Of a stretch of DNA of 64,000 nucleotides, positions 55,015 to 63,344 are shown piece after piece. The notes below the pieces were generated by a model. It ran no database searches. It worked only from the letters and a program-made list of their open reading frames with translations, and was not told the origin of the DNA. This DNA is from Haloferax denitrificans ATCC 35960 (GTDB lineage Archaea; Halobacteriota; Halobacteria; Halobacteriales; Haloferacaceae), in the NCBI RefSeq assembly GCF_000337795.1, contig NZ_AOLP01000019.1, positions 372,001 to 436,000 on the forward strand, written 5' to 3'. The number at the start of each line of letters is the position of its first letter. Within the stretch, counting starts at the first letter, position 1. The position numbers and the translations under genes are program-made.

Positions 55015-55665
55015 TTATTCTGGGTGTCGCTCGTCTCGAATCCGCTCTGCGAGCGTCCGGTAGGCGCGTTTGAGGCGGGCGGCGACCGCCTGCCGCGAGA
55101 TGCCGAGTTCCGCGCCGAGTTCGGCCAGCGACGTGCCCCGATGCTCCTCGAAGTAGCCGCGTTCGAGCGCGAGAAGCAGGGCTTCGAGTTGCGTGTCGGT
55201 CAGTCCCTCGCCCGCCGGCGCCTCCTCGGCGGCGACCGTGGTGATGCGGTCGAACTCGGCGTCGATGCCGTGGGCCGCCCACTCGCGTCTGAGGTCGGTG
55301 AGCACGCGGTGCGACGAGACCCGGAGCTTGAGCCACCACGAGTCGGCGGTGGAGAGACATTCCAAGAGAACCGCGTCTCGCGCCGCCAACGCCGCTAAGA
55401 TAGGCGTCTCGGAGACGTTCCACGTGACGCCGTAGAGCGCTCGGTCCGAGACTGACTCGACGAGCGTGAGGTCGTCGACGCTCGGAAGCGACCCCACTGC
55501 CTCCCCGAACGACGCCGCGTCGGGGCCGCGAGCCCAGACGAACGACGCCGCCGGCGAGGCGGTCGGGACCGAGCGTTCCAGTTCGAGTTCGACGTCGTGT
55601 TCCTCGACCGCGGGACCGAACGGGAGCGCGGACAACGGCGCGACGACCTCGACGATGAGGCACAC
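55015..55665 (-). CDS. bacterio-opsin-activator-type HTH regulator
   Basis: 216 residues from a GTG at 55665, chosen because the T-rich box at 55687-55695 lies about 27 bases upstream. An N-terminal alpha/beta region of the bacterio-opsin activator kind ('WNVSETPILAALAARDAVLLE' in pieces; 'WWLKLRVSSHR') and a C-terminal HTH_10 domain ('LTDTQLEALLLALERGYFEEHR', 'LAELGAELGISRQAVAARLKR'). These regulate light-, oxygen- or nutrient-linked genes in halophiles; the target is unknown. The HalOD1 gene downstream is a plausible partner. Confidence 0.88.
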   Translation of the reverse strand: MCLIVEVVAPLSALPFGPAVEEHDVELELERSVPTASPAASFVWARGPDAASFGEAVGSLPSVDDLTLVESVSDRALYGVTWNVSETPILAALAARDAVLLECLSTADSWWLKLRVSSHRVLTDLRREWAAHGIDAEFDRITTVAAEEAPAGEGLTDTQLEALLLALERGYFEEHRGTSLAELGAELGISRQAVAARLKRAYRTLAERIRDERHPE

Positions 55666-55838
55666 GCGTGAAGATACGTAGATGAGGCCAAAAAACCGCG
55701 TTTCAAGCTCTCTCCGCACCGTCGTGAAGGAATGAACGTCACGCGTCGGTGAACGAGCGACGCGGTACTGTGAGCTCGGTGAAACGACCGCGGCGGATTC
55801 TGCAACCTATTTGGCGGCCACCGGAGAGTGACTCCACA

Positions 55839-56663
55839 ATGCTGGAGTTGGAACACGGGTTCAGGGTCGTGGACGTGAACGCCCGCCTCGACCCCGATGA
55901 GCAGTCGGTCGCGGCGCGCGGGCGGGAGATAAGCCCCGAGCGCCTGGAGCGCGAACTGCATCAGGCGGGCGTCGTCCGCGCCGTCGTCTCGCCGGGCGCA
56001 CGGCGGGTCGAGGGGAGCTATCTCCGGCCGAACAACGCGGTCGCGCGGATGAGCGTCGACCGCCCGTTTCTGGCGTTCGCCCGCATCAACGGCCCGCGCG
56101 ACCCGAGCGGCCGGCCCTCGGCGCGGCTCCGGAACTTCACGTCGTCGCGGGCGGCCCACCACGCCGACCCCGACGACATCGAGCAGTACGCCTACGACGA
56201 CCGCTTCCACGGCTTTTCGCTCGCGCCGGCGGTCGACGGCCTCCCCGACGACGAGACGCTGGCGATGCTGGAAGACGTGGGGCTTCCCGTCTTCGTCGAG
56301 GGCGGGCGGGCCTTCGAGCCGAGCGCCGTCGCCGAGTCCCTGCTCGGGCGGTTCCCGGTCATCCTGTCGAGCTTCGGCGGCTTCCCGCTCGACCGCGAGC
56401 TGATGGCCGAGGCCATCGACCTCCTCGACGACCACGACGACCTCTATCTCGACACGAGTTTCGTCCGCTATCGGAGCGTGCTCGAACGCGCACTGCTCGA
56501 ACACCCGGACCGCGTGCTGTTCGGGAGCGGCGCGCCCGAGACCCACCCGAACGTGGGCGTCATGGAGATTCTGACGCTCGACGTGTCGGAAGACGCGCTG
56601 TCGAAGGCGTTCTCGAAGAACGCGGCACGGGTCATCGAGGCGCTCGGCCCCGGAGAACAGTAA
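55839..56663 (+). CDS. amidohydrolase-fold protein lacking metal ligands
   Basis: 274 residues from ATG 55839. The layout of a TatD/amidohydrolase-2 TIM barrel is visible, but each metal position is changed: the first-strand HxH is N14-A-R16 (VVDVNARLD), the central H-x-G is 'LSSFGGFPLD', and the usual FGSD is FGSGAPETHP. All other barrel strands are intact and codon use is normal. It looks like a pseudo-enzyme or a protein that has moved to binding. Convergent with the GT2 gene. Confidence 0.75.
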   Translation: MLELEHGFRVVDVNARLDPDEQSVAARGREISPERLERELHQAGVVRAVVSPGARRVEGSYLRPNNAVARMSVDRPFLAFARINGPRDPSGRPSARLRNFTSSRAAHHADPDDIEQYAYDDRFHGFSLAPAVDGLPDDETLAMLEDVGLPVFVEGGRAFEPSAVAESLLGRFPVILSSFGGFPLDRELMAEAIDLLDDHDDLYLDTSFVRYRSVLERALLEHPDRVLFGSGAPETHPNVGVMEILTLDVSEDALSKAFSKNAARVIEALGPGEQ

Positions 56664-56669
56664 CGCGAG

Positions 56670-57572
56670 TCAGCGCCAGTCGTAGCGGGCGACGGCGCGG
56701 TCGGCGCGCTTCGACCGGCCGTGGGGGTTCCGCGTGCGGGTTCGGTCGCGGGCGCGGGCGACCAACCCGTCGGAGACGCCCGTGGCGATACCGCCGAGCA
56801 CGTCGCGGCCGGTTCCCGCCCACCCCGACGGCGTCACGTCGCCTTTCACGACGCCGAGGGCGGCGCCGACGCCGTCCGAAACCGCGTGTTTCGCCGTCCG
56901 CGTGGCGGTCCCGGGTCTGACGCCGTAGTTTTTCACGAGTCGATAGGTCAGAGAGCGGTACTTCCAGCCCCAGTCGCGCTCGGAGACGCCGCCGTCGGCC
57001 TCGAACTCGCGGCGGACGCACATCTCGGGTGCCCACGCGACGGAGCGGCCGAAGCCGGCGAGGCGGTGGGCCGCGTCGCGGGCGCCGCCCGTCTGGAGGT
57101 ACTCGTCGAAGCCGTCGAGGGCGTCGATGGCCCCGCGGCGGAACGCGACGTTGCCGCCGTTGAAGTACGTCACCGTGCGGCCGCCGATGGCGTTCCGTTC
57201 GAGGGACTCGGTCGTCATGCCGTTGCGGAGCGTCTGGTGCATCGGCCCGGTGACCACGTCGGCGTCGGCGATGCCGGCTTCGAGCGCCGACAGCCACGAC
57301 GACTCGACGGAGAGGTCGTATCGAAGGAGTGCGACCACGTCGCCGTCGGCGACTTCGAGGCCGGCGTTTCGGGCGACGTTGAGGTTGCGGTCGGAGATTT
57401 CGACCAGCACGTCCACGTCGTCGCGCTCTCTCACCATCCCGGTCGTGCCGTCGGCGGAGGGACCGTTGACGACGACGACTTCCGCGTCGGGGGCGTGCTC
57501 GGCCAGCGCGTCGAGGCTGGTGGCGAGCCGGTCCCGACCGTTGAGCGTCGGGAGCACAACCGAGAGGTCCAT
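56670..57572 (-). CDS. glycosyltransferase family 2
   Basis: 300 residues, GT-A fold. 'LSVVLPTLNGRDRLATSLDAL' (3-23), 'VVNGPSADGT', 'NLNVARNAGLEVADGDVVALL' and RYDLS (where DxD is expected), then 'FNGGNVAFRRGAIDALDGFDE' acceptor region and 'SERDWGWKYRS'. The DxD is not canonical (LLRYDLS). No membrane helix. Possibly part of cell-surface glycan synthesis. TATA-like TTTAAGTA 25 bases upstream indicates a leaderless start at 57572. Confidence 0.85.
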   Translation of the reverse strand: MDLSVVLPTLNGRDRLATSLDALAEHAPDAEVVVVNGPSADGTTGMVRERDDVDVLVEISDRNLNVARNAGLEVADGDVVALLRYDLSVESSWLSALEAGIADADVVTGPMHQTLRNGMTTESLERNAIGGRTVTYFNGGNVAFRRGAIDALDGFDEYLQTGGARDAAHRLAGFGRSVAWAPEMCVRREFEADGGVSERDWGWKYRSLTYRLVKNYGVRPGTATRTAKHAVSDGVGAALGVVKGDVTPSGWAGTGRDVLGGIATGVSDGLVARARDRTRTRNPHGRSKRADRAVARYDWR

Positions 57573-57642
57573 ACCCGACAGTTGCGGTGGACGTACTTAA
57601 ATGTGAATCGAGAACCGTGTTAAAATCTGCCGTGAGAACGCC

Positions 57643-58407
57643 TCACTCGGCGTCGCTCGCCCGCGTCGCCGCGCGGGACGACTCGTCGGCGGACTCGACC
57701 CGCGCGTTCCAGTACGACACGGACGCGAGGTCGTCGCCGACCGGCGAGTCGCCGACGGCGAGGTCCAGCGACCGGAAGGGCTGTGCGATGCCGTTGGGGA
57801 CCTTCCGGTAGAAGCCGAACGGGATGACGAAGTCGTGGTTCGCACCCGCGAGGTCGAGGCCGGCGTCGCCGAGCAGTCGCCGCACGTCGCCCTCCGAGTA
57901 GAGCCGCGAGCCCATCGGGAGCAACCAGTTGTAGGCCACCCGGAGGCTCCCGTCGTTGAAGGTGTCGAAAAACACCTGCCCTTTCGAGACGCGGGCCATC
58001 TCGGCTAAGAACTTCGCCGGGGTGTCCGCGAGGTGGAAAAACCGCATCGCGAACACCGCGTCGAAGTGGTCGTCCGGGAACGGCAGTCGCGCCGCGTCGC
58101 CGCGGAGGAACTCGATGCGGTCGGCGACCCCCGCCCTGCGAGCCTTCTCCCGGCCCTGTACCATCATCGCCCGCGAGATGTCCAGTCCGACGACGTTCGC
58201 CCCCTCTTGGGCGAGCATCACGGTGAACCGGCCGGTCCCGCAGGCGATTTCGAGGATGTTCTTGTCCTCGACGGGACCGAGCGCCGCGAGGACCGCCTCC
58301 TTCTCTCGCCGGTCGATGAGCCGACCGCCCTTGGAGAACCGCTTCGAGTCGTACTCCTGGGCGACCTCGTCGGCCTGGTACCACTCCTTTCCTTTCACGC
58401 TACGCAT
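57643..58407 (-). CDS. SAM-dependent methyltransferase (class I)
   Basis: 254 residues. Motif I 'ILEIACGTGRFTVMLAQEG' (about 51-69), 'VVGLDISRAMMVQGR' with the acidic residue after strand 2, and 'FLRGDAARLPFPDDHFDAVFAM' motif around strand 4. Most like UbiE/COQ5-type small-molecule methyltransferases; substrate unknown. 70 bases before the GT2 gene on the same strand, so a role in glycan methylation is conceivable but unproven. Confidence 0.88.
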   Translation of the reverse strand: MRSVKGKEWYQADEVAQEYDSKRFSKGGRLIDRREKEAVLAALGPVEDKNILEIACGTGRFTVMLAQEGANVVGLDISRAMMVQGREKARRAGVADRIEFLRGDAARLPFPDDHFDAVFAMRFFHLADTPAKFLAEMARVSKGQVFFDTFNDGSLRVAYNWLLPMGSRLYSEGDVRRLLGDAGLDLAGANHDFVIPFGFYRKVPNGIAQPFRSLDLAVGDSPVGDDLASVSYWNARVESADESSRAATRASDAE

Positions 58408-58512
58408 AGTCGCGGGGGGGACGGTAAAACGGTACTGGATACGCGGTGCGGTAGCGGGGTCCGGCGAGCGGTTGGAGTGAGGCTTTCGTCCGCTGAGCGC
58501 GTATCGTGTGGT

Positions 58513-58674
58513 ATGCCAACATGCAAAAGCTGTGGGGAGACCTGCGAGGCCGACGCGTTAACACGGCACGTCAGCGAGGGGTGGCTCGTCGTCCACTGTC
58601 CGGAGTGTCACGCGCCGCTCGGTAGCTATCGACTCGGCACTCCTTCGGTCGATACGATGCGAAACGTGGAGTGA
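58513..58674 (+). CDS. 53-residue zinc-finger micro-protein
   Basis: Starts at ATG 58513. Two Cys pairs, C-K-S-C-G (4-8) with C12 and C-P-E-C-H (29-33), joined by 'LTRHVSEGWLVVH', give a zinc-ribbon-like fold. Short zinc proteins of this kind are abundant in haloarchaea and often regulatory. Function unknown. Too short for length-filtered gene finding; good Cys spacing and codon use support it. Confidence 0.65.
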   Translation: MPTCKSCGETCEADALTRHVSEGWLVVHCPECHAPLGSYRLGTPSVDTMRNVE

Positions 58675-58795
58675 GACGGCTACTCGCGGCCGATTTTCCA
58701 ACAAACGCACGATATTAATATGTGTATTATGTGTCTGGATTCTTTTCACACACTTGTAGCTAACCCTTAACACGGAGCAACCGCCTGTGACGGGT

Positions 58796-59068
58796 ATGAG
58801 CACCACCTCTGCAGAGCCAGATACTGAAGACCTGCTCTCGGAAGCCGAGTTCCGAGAGCGCCTCCGCGAGCTTCCCCCGAGCGCGAAGCTCGTCGCAAAA
58901 GTCCTCGAAAGCGACGCACCCCTCTCGCAGGGCCAGCTCGCCGAGGAGTCGCTGCTGCCGGACCGCACCGTCCGCTACGCGCTCAACCGTCTCGAAGAGT
59001 CCGACCTCGTCGGCTCGCGCTACTCCTTCAAGGACGCGCGAAAGCAGGTCTACTTCCTCAACACGTAA
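58796..59068 (+). CDS. small winged-helix regulator
   Basis: 90 residues from ATG 58796 (a GTG at 58787 is an alternative). A single winged helix: 'LPPSAKLVAKVLESDAPLSQGQ', 'LPDRTVRYALNRLEE' recognition helix and the 'KQVYFLNT' wing at the C-terminus; MarR/TrmB-like. The AT-rich 120-base region upstream holds a 10-base palindrome ATATTAATAT (58712-58721), two ATGTGT repeats and a CTTAAC box at about -28. Likely DNA-binding; target unknown. Confidence 0.85.
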   Translation: MSTTSAEPDTEDLLSEAEFRERLRELPPSAKLVAKVLESDAPLSQGQLAEESLLPDRTVRYALNRLEESDLVGSRYSFKDARKQVYFLNT

Positions 59069-59160
59069 GCCCGCGGTCCACCGATAGCGCGACAGACCAC
59101 CGCCCGCGGGGGCGCACTCCCGCAGACCAAGCCACCACTTCTCTCGAACCACCTAACCCG

Positions 59161-59964
59161 ATGGCGAGCGTAGCCGCCGACATGCACGTCACGCGCGTCT
59201 CCGTCCCCGTCGCCACCCGCGCGCCGACCGGCGCGACAAACGCCTACCTCGTCGCCGACGGCGGGGACGGCCTGCTCGTCGACCCCGCGGCCCGCACCGA
59301 CGACCTCGACGACCTCGTCGCGCGCGAGGATATCGACCACCTCGCGGTCACCCACACCCACGCGGACCACGTCGGAGCGGTGGCCGCCTACGCCCGCGAG
59401 ACGGGCGCGACGGTCTGGTGTCGCCGCGGCCGCGAGCGCGCCTTCTCGGACGCGACCGGGGTCGAACCCGACCGGACGTTCGCCGAGGGGACGACTGTCC
59501 CCGTCGGCGCGGGCGTCGATGTCCTCGACACGCCGGGACACGCCCGCGACCACGTGAGCTTCGTCGCCGGCGACGCCCTCCTCTGCGGCGACCTCGCGGT
59601 CGCCGAGGGGAGCGTCGTCGTGGGCGCGCCCGAGGGCGACGTTCGCGCCTACCTCGTCGCGCTCAGGCGACTCCACGCGCGCGGCCCCGAGCGACTGCTT
59701 CCGGGCCACGGCCCCGAAATCACGGACCCGCGGGCGACGCTCGCGCGACTCGTCGCGCACCGAAACGACCGAGAGCGGGCCGTCCTCGACGCGGTGCGCG
59801 CCGGGAACGCGACGCCGGACGCCGTGACCGACGCCGCCTACGACAAGGACGTCTCGGCAGTGCGCGACCTCGCCCGCGCGACGGTCGTCGCACACATCGA
59901 GAAACTGGCCGCCGAGCGGCGGGTCCGCTGGGACCCGGACGCGGAGCGGGTCGAACCGCGGTAG
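59161..59964 (+). CDS. metallo-beta-lactamase-fold hydrolase
   Basis: 267 residues. Metal motif THTHADHVG (64-72; His65, His67, Asp69, His70), 'LDTPGHARDHVSFV' with His, 'LLCGDLAV' and 'LLPGHGPEI'. After the MBL domain is a C-terminal winged-helix-like tail ('AVRDLARATVVAHIEKLAAERRV'), the LACTB2/CPSF-like arrangement. Substrate unknown; ribonuclease or thioesterase both occur in the family. A later Met8 at 59182 is another possible start. Confidence 0.88.
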   Translation: MASVAADMHVTRVSVPVATRAPTGATNAYLVADGGDGLLVDPAARTDDLDDLVAREDIDHLAVTHTHADHVGAVAAYARETGATVWCRRGRERAFSDATGVEPDRTFAEGTTVPVGAGVDVLDTPGHARDHVSFVAGDALLCGDLAVAEGSVVVGAPEGDVRAYLVALRRLHARGPERLLPGHGPEITDPRATLARLVAHRNDRERAVLDAVRAGNATPDAVTDAAYDKDVSAVRDLARATVVAHIEKLAAERRVRWDPDAERVEPR

Positions 59965-60038
59965 AGACCCCGCCGATTTGAGGTCCGCGCTCCCCCGAAA
60001 ACCGCGCCCCTCTTTGGGCTCGCGCCCGCATCGCGGGT

Positions 60039-60710
60039 ATGGACCTCGACGCCGAACTGGACCGCGCCCGCGACCTCGACGTGTCGGAACTCGCCGACGC
60101 CATCGAGTCCATCGGCTTCGAGTGCACGCGCTGTGGGGCCTGCTGTAAGGGCTACGAGGGCGACGACGGCCCCGAACCGCACACCGCGACCGTCTTCCCC
60201 GACGAGGTGCGCGCCCTACAGGACGCCGGACCGGAACCGATGGAGTGGCGAGACGTGGCCCGCCCGATGCCCTACGGCCTCGCCGAAGGCGACGACGGCC
60301 CCGAGGGCGAGACGTTCGAGTGGGCGCTCCAGACGACCGCCTGCGGCGACTGCCGATTCTACGAGGAAGACGACGACGGACGGGGTGCCTGTCAGGTCCA
60401 CGAGGACCGCCCGCTCATCTGCGAGACCTACCCGTTCAGCGTCGCCCTCGGCGGCACGAGCCAGCCGATGGGCGAGGCCGTCGACGAGGAGGGCGTCGTC
60501 CGCGCCCACGAGTGCGAGGGGCTCGGCCGGGACATCTCCCGGGAGGACGCGGAGGAACTGGCGCGGGCGCTGAAAGAGCGGGCGATTCGAGAGCTCCGCG
60601 AGGCGCGGGGCGTCACCGAGAACTACGAGCCGGTCGAGACCGGTCCGGGCGAGGTCGTCGTCCACGACTCGGAGGGCGCGAAACGGCCCGACGGGACGCG
60701 GGTTCAGTAG
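60039..60710 (+). CDS. YkgJ-family cysteine cluster protein
   Basis: 223 residues. Cys motifs FECTRCGACCKGY (about 28-40), 'ACGDCRFYEED', 'GACQVHEDRPLICETYPF' match the YkgJ/zinc- or iron-chelating CxxCxxxxC family. Such proteins bind Fe-S clusters or zinc; role unknown. C-terminal helix 'EDAEELARALKERAIRELRE' and an unfolded tail. Stands alone before the TRAM-domain gene on the same strand. Confidence 0.87.
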   Translation: MDLDAELDRARDLDVSELADAIESIGFECTRCGACCKGYEGDDGPEPHTATVFPDEVRALQDAGPEPMEWRDVARPMPYGLAEGDDGPEGETFEWALQTTACGDCRFYEEDDDGRGACQVHEDRPLICETYPFSVALGGTSQPMGEAVDEEGVVRAHECEGLGRDISREDAEELARALKERAIRELREARGVTENYEPVETGPGEVVVHDSEGAKRPDGTRVQ

Positions 60711-60762
60711 TCGAATCCGCTGACTGCGGTACATCTTTAACACTCCGGCCTGACCACATATT

Positions 60763-60768
60763 GGAGGT
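60763..60768 (+). promoter_or_regulatory. Shine-Dalgarno for the TRAM-domain gene
   Basis: GGAGGT six bases before a GTG start at 60775. A true ribosome binding site is uncommon in this window and supports the GTG. A TATA-like CTTTAAC at about 60734-60740 fits a leader of about 10-15 bases. Confidence 0.7.
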
Positions 60769-60774
60769 CTTACG

Positions 60775-61179
60775 GTGGAAATCTCAGATAAACTCCTGTG
60801 TCTGTTCAATGCTGACGTTCGCACCGAGGACGACCGTTACGTCGTCGAAATTCCGCGCCGCGAGGTCGAGACCGGGACCGTCGAACCCGGCGAGACGTAC
60901 CGCGTCGCGCTCATCTCCCGCGAGTCGAACGACCCCGCCGAGTCCGAACCGAACGCCGGACCGACGCCCACGAACGAACCGCAACCGCCCGTCGAGGCCG
61001 GCGAACTCCGCTACGTCGAAATCGAGGACATCGGCAAGCAGGGCGACGGCATCGCCCGCGTCGAACGCGGCTACGTCATTATCGTCCCCGGCACGGAAGT
61101 CGGCGAGCGCGTGAAAGTCGAAATCACCGAAGTCAAGTCTAACTTCGCCGTCGGCGAAGTCGTCGAAGACGACTTCTGA
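60775..61179 (+). CDS. TRAM-domain protein (probable RNA chaperone)
   Basis: 134 residues from a GTG with its own ribosome binding site. N-terminal 50 residues of unknown fold, a Pro/Asn linker (about 60-75), then a C-terminal TRAM domain: 'YVEIEDIGKQGDGIARVERGYVIIVPG' in pieces and 'VKVEITEVKSNFAVGEVVED'. Stand-alone TRAM proteins act as archaeal RNA chaperones or cold-response proteins; other TRAM proteins modify tRNA. No methyltransferase domain here. Confidence 0.88.
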   Translation: MEISDKLLCLFNADVRTEDDRYVVEIPRREVETGTVEPGETYRVALISRESNDPAESEPNAGPTPTNEPQPPVEAGELRYVEIEDIGKQGDGIARVERGYVIIVPGTEVGERVKVEITEVKSNFAVGEVVEDDF

Positions 61180-61246
61180 CGGCGCTCTTTTCGCGGTTCG
61201 ACCCCGCTCGCTCGACGGGAGACTCCCCACACCGACAGACCACGAC

Positions 61247-61329
61247 TGCAAGTGAACGACGCACCACGCTTGCGAGTGAACACGCCGGATAGTTCGAGCG
61301 CGGAGGGAGAGCGCGATTGCAGGTGAAGA
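61247..61329 (+). repeat. three imperfect direct repeats
   Basis: TGCAAGTGAACG (61247), TGCGAGTGAACA (61271) and TGCAGGTGAAGA (61318), 24 and 47 bases apart (about one and two times 23.5). In the gap between the TRAM gene (+) and radical SAM gene (-). Could be protein-binding sites; function not known. Confidence 0.4.
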
Positions 61330-61353
61330 ACGGAGTTTCGAGGGCTAAGCGCG

Positions 61354-63051
61354 CTACTGAACGTATTTGGTCACGTCGGCGTCGACGCCCACGTCGGCCG
61401 CGTCGGCGTAGGGGCGATTCACCACGATGTCGCCCGCGGTCGAGCGACCGATGCCGGGGATGGCGGTGAGTTCGTCCATCGACGCCTCGTTGAAGTCAAG
61501 CGGGTAGGGAACGCCGGTGACGGAGCGGTAGCCGTGGTCGACGACGGCCACGTCGATGGTCTTTCCGAGTTCGCGCTCGCCCGGAATCCCGACCAAAAGC
61601 GGGTAGGTTCCGAGCTGGCGGCCGAACGTCCGGCCGTCCTGATGGTATTCGAGGTGGACGTTCGGGAGGACCGTGCCCGCGGGGGCGACCCGGCGGAGCA
61701 TCGGGCGGTCGATTTCCTCGCGGACCTCCTTTTTGTACGTCTTGAACAGCTGTTTGTGGTCGCGGGCGATGTCGGCACCCGTGTCGGACATGTCGGTGCC
61801 GTCGAACGCCATCACCTGCCGGATGTTGATGCGGCGGACCATCAGCCCCTCGTCGTAGACGCGCTGAAGGAACCGCTTGTTGTGCTCGAACGTCTCCTCG
61901 CGCTCGCCTTTCAGCCCGTGGAGGAGATTGATTCCGGGGAGGAGCTTCGGCAGGCGGTTCGCGGCGTCCGAGCCGTGGGTCGGCGCGTCCGCCGGGTCGT
62001 CGCCGGGCCGCCAGCCGGCGACCTCGTTGACGATTTTGACCGCCTCGAAGCACTCGTCGGCGGAGACGTTGAGGTTGTTCTCCTCTTGGACCAGCGGGTC
62101 GGCGGATTCGAGGCCGAACGCCGCGGTGTCGCCGGCCGTGTTGTGCTCGGCGATGATGCGGAGCGCCTCGCGGGACTTCTCGGGCCAGCCGACGATGGTG
62201 ATGGGGTTGACGTTGTCGAGGTGGAGCGTGCCGAGGTCCGGCGCGACCTCGCGGATGCCGCCGTAGAGCCGGCGGAGCGCGTCGGGGTTCGGGGCCTCGC
62301 CGTCGCCGCCGAACGCGAGGATGTCGGCCTGCCGGCCGAGTCGGAAGTGTCGCGCGCCGCGGTCGTAGAGGTTCTCGACCTCTTTGACGACGGAGTCGGC
62401 GGTGCGGAACGCGGGGTTGCCGTACAGCGGTTCGGTACAGAACGAACAGCGGTAGGCACAGCCCCGCGAGGTCTCCATCTCGCAGATGAGATGGTCGGGG
62501 TGGTTCGGGTGCTGTTCGACCACGAACGCGCCCATGGCGGCCCAGCGGTCGAGTTCCTCGTTGTCGCGCATGCGGTTGCCGAAGCCTTCGAGCCCGGAGT
62601 CGACGAGGTCGTAGGCGGCCGCCTCGATGTCGCCTTTGGCGACGAAGTCGTAGTCGAGGTTCTTGCGCTCCATGTCCTGTCCGCCGGCGTTCTCGTCGCC
62701 GACGCCGAAGCGAATCGGCCCGCCCATCAGGGCGGTTCCCTCGGCGACCCACGCGAGTTCGCGCACCTCGTCGGGTTCGGCGGGCGTCCCGCCGACGTAC
62801 TTGCCGGGGACGGTCATGCCGCCGATGTAAATCATGAGGTCGGCGTCGGCCACGTCGCGCCACTTCTGTCTGTCCTCGCGGAGTTCGTCGATGGTGTGGT
62901 AGACGACGTTGGACTCGGGGACGCCCGCGTCGACCACCGCACCCGCGGTGAACCTCGGATACGTCGAGATGTACGGCGGCACGCCGAAGTGCGCCGGCTC
63001 GTCGACGTATCCGTCGACGATAGTCACGGTGAGGTCGGCGGGGTCGGTCAT
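61354..63051 (-). CDS. radical SAM protein with C-terminal helix-hairpin-helix
   Basis: 565 residues. An N-terminal region like a B12-binding Rossmann fold but without the DxHxxG, then the radical SAM core with Cys198, Cys202 and Cys205 (CAYRCSFC), 'LGRQADILAFGG', 'FGLESADPLVQEENN' and a TRAM-less tail ending in an HhH motif 'MDELTAIPGIGRSTAGDIVV' (about 530-550) as found in DNA-binding proteins. Substrate unknown; nucleic-acid modification is suggested by the HhH and is an inference. Start ATG 63051. Confidence 0.88.
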   Translation of the reverse strand: MTDPADLTVTIVDGYVDEPAHFGVPPYISTYPRFTAGAVVDAGVPESNVVYHTIDELREDRQKWRDVADADLMIYIGGMTVPGKYVGGTPAEPDEVRELAWVAEGTALMGGPIRFGVGDENAGGQDMERKNLDYDFVAKGDIEAAAYDLVDSGLEGFGNRMRDNEELDRWAAMGAFVVEQHPNHPDHLICEMETSRGCAYRCSFCTEPLYGNPAFRTADSVVKEVENLYDRGARHFRLGRQADILAFGGDGEAPNPDALRRLYGGIREVAPDLGTLHLDNVNPITIVGWPEKSREALRIIAEHNTAGDTAAFGLESADPLVQEENNLNVSADECFEAVKIVNEVAGWRPGDDPADAPTHGSDAANRLPKLLPGINLLHGLKGEREETFEHNKRFLQRVYDEGLMVRRINIRQVMAFDGTDMSDTGADIARDHKQLFKTYKKEVREEIDRPMLRRVAPAGTVLPNVHLEYHQDGRTFGRQLGTYPLLVGIPGERELGKTIDVAVVDHGYRSVTGVPYPLDFNEASMDELTAIPGIGRSTAGDIVVNRPYADAADVGVDADVTKYVQ

Positions 63052-63185
63052 CGGTCGCGGTTCGGGTTCGACGCGGAAAACGCAACCGGTCGGCGGTCGC
63101 GAATGGGGCGGTCAACCCGGGGGCGGGCGCGGGCGTCGCTTCCGCCTCCCGCGCGTTTATGAGCGTGGGAGCGTAACTGACGGCC

Positions 63186-63344
63186 ATGCCCGCGACCCTC
63201 GAAGTCAAGTGCGCCAACGAGGACTGCGAACTCGACATGTTCGAGATGCACTACACCTACGACATGCCCGACGACGTGACGGTGGCGGACTTCTCCTGTC
63301 CGTACTGCGGCGAGTCCCGCGACCTGGAGGAGATTCAGCTATGA
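63186..63344 (+). CDS. 52-residue zinc micro-protein
   Basis: ATG at 63186. Cys pairs VKCANEDC (8-13) and CPYC (38-41) suggest one zinc ion, with an acidic middle ('MFEMHYTYDMPDDVTVADF'). I believe it belongs to a haloarchaeal DUF7559-like family but cannot verify the number. Its stop overlaps the Hsp20 start by four bases (ATGA), so it is translated together with that gene, a possible stress pair. Too short for length-filtered prediction. Confidence 0.75.
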   Translation: MPATLEVKCANEDCELDMFEMHYTYDMPDDVTVADFSCPYCGESRDLEEIQL

